From Bacillota bacterium (GTDB taxonomy: Bacteria; Bacillota; Clostridia; Acetivibrionales; JAEZXR01), in contig JAEZXR010000121.1 of the NCBI GenBank assembly GCA_023419605.1, positions 124,001-188,000 on the forward strand: a DNA stretch of 64,000 nt. The letters are read 5' to 3'. How positions within the stretch are numbered: the stretch's first letter is position 1; every line of letters begins with the position of its first letter. Positions 60,901 through 64,000 of this stretch are shown piece after piece. A program made the translations under genes and the position numbers. The notes beneath the pieces are model-generated. The model was not told the origin of the DNA, ran no database searches, and saw only the letters and a program-made list of their open reading frames with translations.

Positions 60901-62444
60901 ATTATGCCTGCAATCCTGTTTTTCTTCAGTCCTTTGGCCATAAGATATCTTGCCAGTTGATTGGATTTCTCATTTAGCTCCCTGTAGGTCAATTGAGCAC
61001 CCTTACAACTTACTGCCGTCTTTTCAGGAGTCCTTTCAGCTTGCTCCTCAAACAGTACCGTTATGGTCTTATCCGAAGGGTACTCCCTATGAGTAGAGTT
61101 GAATTCGTAGAGTATCTTGTTTTCCTCTCTTCGGGGGATTATGCTCAACTCGTTTATACTTGCCTGCGGATTGCTCAAGGTCTGCTCCACAAGATTCCCC
61201 AGAAAAGTATGCATGGTCTTTATCTGCCCTTCCTCGTAATCCTTTGTCTTGTAGTCGAATTGAAGGGTAATTCTTCCCGAATCCGACCATTCTTTGATTA
61301 CGAGTTGGAGTGAATATGTCTGGCTGCCGTTATAAAATTCGATATTTTCTACAGGAATCCCATCCAGTTCATTATCCAGCTTCGTATTATAGTAGTTCAC
61401 ACACACCTGGAATAAGCTGTCAAATCCCTTTTCTTTCAGCTTCAAATCCTCTACAAGGATATTATAGGGATACCGCTGATGAAAATAGCATTGCAGCATT
61501 TCACTGTTAACATCCCTAAAGAATTGCTTTATGGATAAGAAGCTATTTATTTTCATTCTAAAGGGCATGGTACTGGTAAACATCCCGAAAATGCTTTTTT
61601 CCTTTTTGCCTGAACGATTTAGCACCGGAGAGCCAATAATAATTTCCCTATGCCCTGTGGTTTTATAGAGATAAACTATAAACAAAGCCACATAAAAGGT
61701 ATTAATGGAAATATTATTATCTGAAACAAATCTTTTTATCTTTTCTGAAGTTAGTAAGTCGACGTCGAATGTGCTTCTTTTACCTTCAAGATTTTCGGAA
61801 CTTTTCCTTAGAAAGACTTCTGGAAGTACTTTGAACCTTTCATTCCAAAAGGCTTTATCTTTTATAAATCTTTTGGACTCCATATATTCTCTTTCTATGT
61901 CCTTGTATTCCAGATAAGAATTCTCTGCTTCCTTACATACTTCTTTTCCGTCCAGAAGCTCTCTATAGAGAGAAAAAATTTCTTCTGTCATTATGCTGAA
62001 GGACCATCCATCGGAGATTATGTGATGGAATTTAACAAAATATCCGGTGAAGCAATCTCCTACATTAAATAATGCAAAATAAAAGAGCCTTCCGTCTTCC
62101 AAAGGGAAGGGCCTGGCAGCTTCCTCCTTTACCCATTTTTCAAATTGCAGCTCCGGTTCCTCCCACTTGCTGAAATCCAGAAAGTCAATATTCTGAGGCT
62201 TATATTCCTCCACATATTGCCGTACATCTCCGTCAGACTCTGTGAATTGAAGCCTCATCCCCTCGTGCCTGTGTATAAAGATGTTTATTGCTTTTTGCAG
62301 TATTTCAAAATTTACCCGGCCTTTTATTATAATAGAGCCTCCAAGATTATGCAGGGAAGCACCGGAATAAATTTTCTCATGATACCATATTCTTTTCTGA
62401 GGATGCGTTAGAGAATATAGATTGAAATGCTGGGTATCCGCCAT
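57936..62444 (-). CDS. NRPS C-A-T-E, predicted to load Asn and make D-Asn
   Basis: About 1502 aa. Numbered from the alternative ATG 39 bp upstream (62483): C domain with HHxxxDG at 153-159 and a starter-like N-terminus (LHNLGGSIIIKGRVN); A domain with YTSGSTGVPKG near 619; specificity residues D665 L666 T669 K706 I729 G731 E756 V764 G765 K952, close to Asn code DLTKxGEVGK. T domain S1008 (LGGDS). E domain with HHLIVDG (1191-1197), RTVGWFT and YGALRY. AAAGGTGG supports the ATG at 62444; the TAATG overlap supports 62483. It would make N-acyl-D-Asn, as in colibactin and zwittermicin prodrugs. Confidence 0.92.
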   Translation of the reverse strand: MADTQHFNLYSLTHPQKRIWYHEKIYSGASLHNLGGSIIIKGRVNFEILQKAINIFIHRHEGMRLQFTESDGDVRQYVEEYKPQNIDFLDFSKWEEPELQFEKWVKEEAARPFPLEDGRLFYFALFNVGDCFTGYFVKFHHIISDGWSFSIMTEEIFSLYRELLDGKEVCKEAENSYLEYKDIEREYMESKRFIKDKAFWNERFKVLPEVFLRKSSENLEGKRSTFDVDLLTSEKIKRFVSDNNISINTFYVALFIVYLYKTTGHREIIIGSPVLNRSGKKEKSIFGMFTSTMPFRMKINSFLSIKQFFRDVNSEMLQCYFHQRYPYNILVEDLKLKEKGFDSLFQVCVNYYNTKLDNELDGIPVENIEFYNGSQTYSLQLVIKEWSDSGRITLQFDYKTKDYEEGQIKTMHTFLGNLVEQTLSNPQASINELSIIPRREENKILYEFNSTHREYPSDKTITVLFEEQAERTPEKTAVSCKGAQLTYRELNEKSNQLARYLMAKGLKKNRIAGIMTVHSIEAVLAILAVMKAGGTYMPVDPLCPENRVLYMLENANSPMLLTNCGVKEIPGFKGDILPIDNLDAYAGDVSNLSVESSPSDLAYVIYTSGSTGVPKGVMVEHRGLVNYIWWAKQMYIKSQEDIFALYSSLTFDLTVTSLFAPLVNGNEIEIYRDDMDEFVLYRIVKEKKCTVLKLTPAHLTLLKDLDNRDSAIRTIIVGGEDLKSSLAEKVHRSFNGNIDIYNEYGPTETVVGCTVHKYDFEKDREVSVPIGRPAHNVQIYILDRDRKPVPEGNIGEAFVSGDGVARGYINADNLTAQYFISNPFLKGKSMYKTGDLMRLDKAGNLVYMGRVDQQVKINGYRIEPGEIERHLMEYRNVKDAFVMGHGRNSGERILCAYVAAEDEVDEINLKSYLSDRLPAYMIPSYYCIMEKLPITQNGKIDRSLLPKPESGQESGGVFIAPRNEMEKKLTKVISQVLNIEKISIADNFFSLGGDSIKAIQIAARLNEEGLKIRVKDILSHSIIESMALHVENMADSIFEGSTMAEGEVKPLPIVSWFFSRKFSNLNYYHQSIMLQWKKEVEEDKLKAMFRFLIKHHDSLRINYNEKTGRLFYNNTHLNREFDIPAYNLSNSSRVEQENKIRQISEQIKAGMNIGEDLLIKACSFDLGERGKQLLITAHHLIVDGISWRIILEDINSILNQMYSGQTVCLPPKTRSMQDWAVAVEKYAGSEAQKEVGLWKAVLKNSYTYPAHWSKCRGGEEKVTGKISRVLGVNETEQLLYKANQAYNTYPNELLLIALALEVSEYDTGNEILIEIESHGRAEVSGDVDVSRTVGWFTSIYPVSLSVPEEEGIIFRIKSLKEQLRRTPNNGIGYGALRYISKQIDENERMYLRFNYMGDMEGVSDTDYFTLLQEGTGFDMGLDNKLTCAADLTAMIVNKQLAVDMTYNPEEFRQEIMENFLNKYIVKLKTLLEHCCNKAFREYTPSDFDGAELLQHEIDGLFE

Positions 62445-62482
62445 ATAAGTATCCACCTTTTCTCTTTTTGATAATAAATTCA

Positions 62483-63454
62483 TTAAGTGTCTTCATTCCT
62501 ACATAGCTTTAAAATTCCCAATGCCAGTTTTTCTTCATAGTCAGCCGCTTCAAATACCATATCCGCTATTCTTTTTATTCCTGTACTTTTTCTAGATTTT
62601 AAAATTTCCTTTGCCATGAGCATTACTACGTTATCCCACATTTTTGCCGCATGTTCCATATTCTCGGCATAGTCAGCCATCTCTTTCACTCCATACTTCT
62701 CGGACAAATAAGCAAGCAGTTCCCGGAACTTATACCGGTCCAAACTAAGTTGTTTTATGCGTAGAAGCAAAAGCGTCCTATACAGGTCAGCACAGCCATC
62801 GGATTCCTTTGATAAATCCTCCAAGCTTTGTATTTCATTCGCAAACCTACGCATTGCATCGAAAGCCTCATCATTCTCCATCGCGAAAACCACCGTCTCG
62901 CTTAAAGACGTTCTCCAATCGAATTCTCTTGTCTTTTTATTTTCCGGCATAAATACGAGATAGCTTTCAACCGTACTGCTGAACCCGTCAAAGGGCACAC
63001 GCTCAATATTTGATGTGCAAAACGGATCAATGCACATTAGCTCTCGTTCCTTCTCATCAATACCGATAACCAAATAAAAATGAGGTATATGATATTTTTT
63101 ATACGCAGGATTCCATGGGCAGAGAAAAGCATCCGTGCCTATGGCCGTGGGCTTTCCTTCCGACAGTTCAGCCCTTATCCTTTCAAGTATTTTGCTATTC
63201 TCACTATTATAATAACATTCGATATTCAATCCATGGTATTCCCTTAATAATTCTATAAGATTATTCTTCCCTCCATGATCCAGCCTTTCCCCCATAGATG
63301 TTGTATTTTTACCTTTTCCAGATTCAAATCGAAAACCCCATACGGATAAAAACATTATTATGTAATCCAGGTTCCAGTATTTCGCCACCGAGGCTACTAT
63401 TCCGTCAAAACAGTTATAGTCGGCATTTCTTACAGGCTTGATATCCAAAAACAT
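62483..63454 (-). CDS. BtrH-like acyltransferase 1 (Cys intact)
   Basis: 323 aa. Papain-like BtrH_N fold: Cys15 in NCFDGIVAS, His125 in HFYLVIGID and Asp143 in CIDPF could form the triad. In butirosin, BtrH moves the acyl side chain from an ACP to the aminoglycoside amine. GGAGGAATTAC precedes the ATG at 63454. It precedes the D-Asn NRPS, whose start overlaps its stop if 62483 is used. Confidence 0.8.
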   Translation of the reverse strand: MFLDIKPVRNADYNCFDGIVASVAKYWNLDYIIMFLSVWGFRFESGKGKNTTSMGERLDHGGKNNLIELLREYHGLNIECYYNSENSKILERIRAELSEGKPTAIGTDAFLCPWNPAYKKYHIPHFYLVIGIDEKERELMCIDPFCTSNIERVPFDGFSSTVESYLVFMPENKKTREFDWRTSLSETVVFAMENDEAFDAMRRFANEIQSLEDLSKESDGCADLYRTLLLLRIKQLSLDRYKFRELLAYLSEKYGVKEMADYAENMEHAAKMWDNVVMLMAKEILKSRKSTGIKRIADMVFEAADYEEKLALGILKLCRNEDT

Positions 63455-63493
63455 GTAATTCCTCCTCCCTCTCATTGGATTTTATAATTTCGT

Positions 63494-64000
63494 TCATGCT
63501 TCTGCTACGGGAGGGTATGTTAATAATTCCTCTTTTAGCACTTCATACTTTTCTTTCCATCCATCAGGCCACACTACTTTGGCTATTTCCTCTCCCAGAA
63601 TACCAATGGTTTCCTGCAGACTTACCACCCTTTTCTGCCTTTCCACAAGCTCTTCATATTCTTTGAAGCAGGGATCCTTTTCAATCCAAGCTTCCAACTC
63701 CTTTATAGTCCGCCAGTCTTTGTTGAATGCATAGCTCTTCAAGGTGTCAAATATTTTTTTATTGCAGCTGCAGGTTCTTGTCCCGTTATAGGCCATAGTG
63801 TGATTTCCGAAAATGTAGTCGGACTCGAACTGTCCGAAAGTCAGCTTTTTACCGAATTCGGGTATTTCCTCTATGGCTCTGCTCAAGGATTTAACCACAG
63901 AGAACAGCCACGGCAGCCCGGTATGCTCTCCCTGCACGATTCCCATATCCGCCAGTTCTTTGCTGTCCCGGAGTTTATCATATATGAAGCCCTGTATTGT
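63494..64000 (-). CDS. Unknown protein, N-terminus beyond the window
   Basis: The minus frame is open from the window edge to the stop at 63494; no start with a ribosome-binding site is needed at the internal ATG at 63946. At least 168 residues are visible: an N-terminal part TIQGFIYDKLRD, then CSCNKK and a long helix region. I do not recognise the family. The region could be the end of a larger enzyme, and it is the first gene in the visible transcript. Confidence 0.6.
   Translation of the reverse strand, partial: TIQGFIYDKLRDSKELADMGIVQGEHTGLPWLFSVVKSLSRAIEEIPEFGKKLTFGQFESDYIFGNHTMAYNGTRTCSCNKKIFDTLKSYAFNKDWRTIKELEAWIEKDPCFKEYEELVERQKRVVSLQETIGILGEEIAKVVWPDGWKEKYEVLKEELLTYPPVAEA

Noticed and set aside
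1..64000. CRISPR array
   Set aside because: No run of short direct repeats with unique spacers was found; the repeats present are palindromes, NHL or FG-GAP units.

Overview
The window looks like a chromosome segment of a low-GC Gram-positive anaerobe of the Clostridia, probably a saccharolytic, Ruminiclostridium-like soil or plant-litter species. This rests on the AGGAGG ribosome-binding sites, the frequent TTG, GTG and AUU starts, the LacI-linked sugar ABC transporter, the two alpha-L-fucosidases and the family types. The species was read from sequence character only and is not proven.

Layout. (1) 1-4.3 kb: a sugar ABC importer (two permeases and a lipoprotein, minus strand) divergent from a LacI-type regulator, with palindromic operators between them. 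(2) 4.3-5.6 kb: a graveyard holding a short relic of an RHS gene and a decayed group II intron with its reverse transcriptase. (3) 5.6-7.9 kb: a secreted protein with three F5/8 type C (CBM32-like) domains. (4) 8.0-15.0 kb: an RHS/YD-repeat polymorphic toxin locus with a downstream immunity-like gene. The RHS gene is split by one extra G in a G5 run. (5) 15.3-21.2 kb: GH95 and GH29 alpha-L-fucosidases, divergent from an AraC regulator. (6) 21.4-27.2 kb: housekeeping and small genes, namely initiator tRNA-fMet, an rpoZ-like gene, a FabK/NMO flavoenzyme, infC with an AUU start, a TPR protein and ogt, separated by hairpins, a MITE-like palindrome and small ORFs.

(7) 27.6-64 kb: a minus-strand hybrid trans-AT PKS/NRPS cluster that runs off the right edge. 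In transcription order it holds: a truncated unknown gene; a BtrH-like acyltransferase; a C-A-T-E NRPS predicted to load Asn and make it D; a radical SAM protein; a HAD phosphatase; a PEP-synthase/rifampin-phosphotransferase-like kinase; a radical SAM protein; TetR; a radical SAM protein; a degenerate GGDEF protein fused to an NHL propeller; an ACP; a second NHL propeller; a radical SAM protein; a thiolase; a GyrI-like protein; an unknown Cys-rich protein; a DAHP-synthase-like protein; an ACP; a second BtrH-like protein that has lost its Cys; a Gly-loading NRPS with only half a condensation domain; a malonyl-type AT; a KS-DH-KR-ACP PKS fused to a third BtrH-like domain; three GNAT proteins; and an ACP. 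Many genes overlap by 4 bp or sit within 15 bp of each other, so they are probably co-transcribed.

How it may work (inference): the starter-type C domain and the Asn code with epimerization resemble the N-acyl-D-Asn prodrug module of colibactin, zwittermicin and amicoumacin. BtrH-like proteins and free ACPs recall butirosin side-chain transfer. Four radical SAM proteins with cobalamin-binding-like N-termini and a phosphotransferase/phosphatase pair suggest extensive tailoring and perhaps reversible self-protection. No thioesterase, exporter, phosphopantetheinyl transferase or prodrug peptidase is visible, so the cluster is incomplete here. I do not recognise it as a known product cluster.
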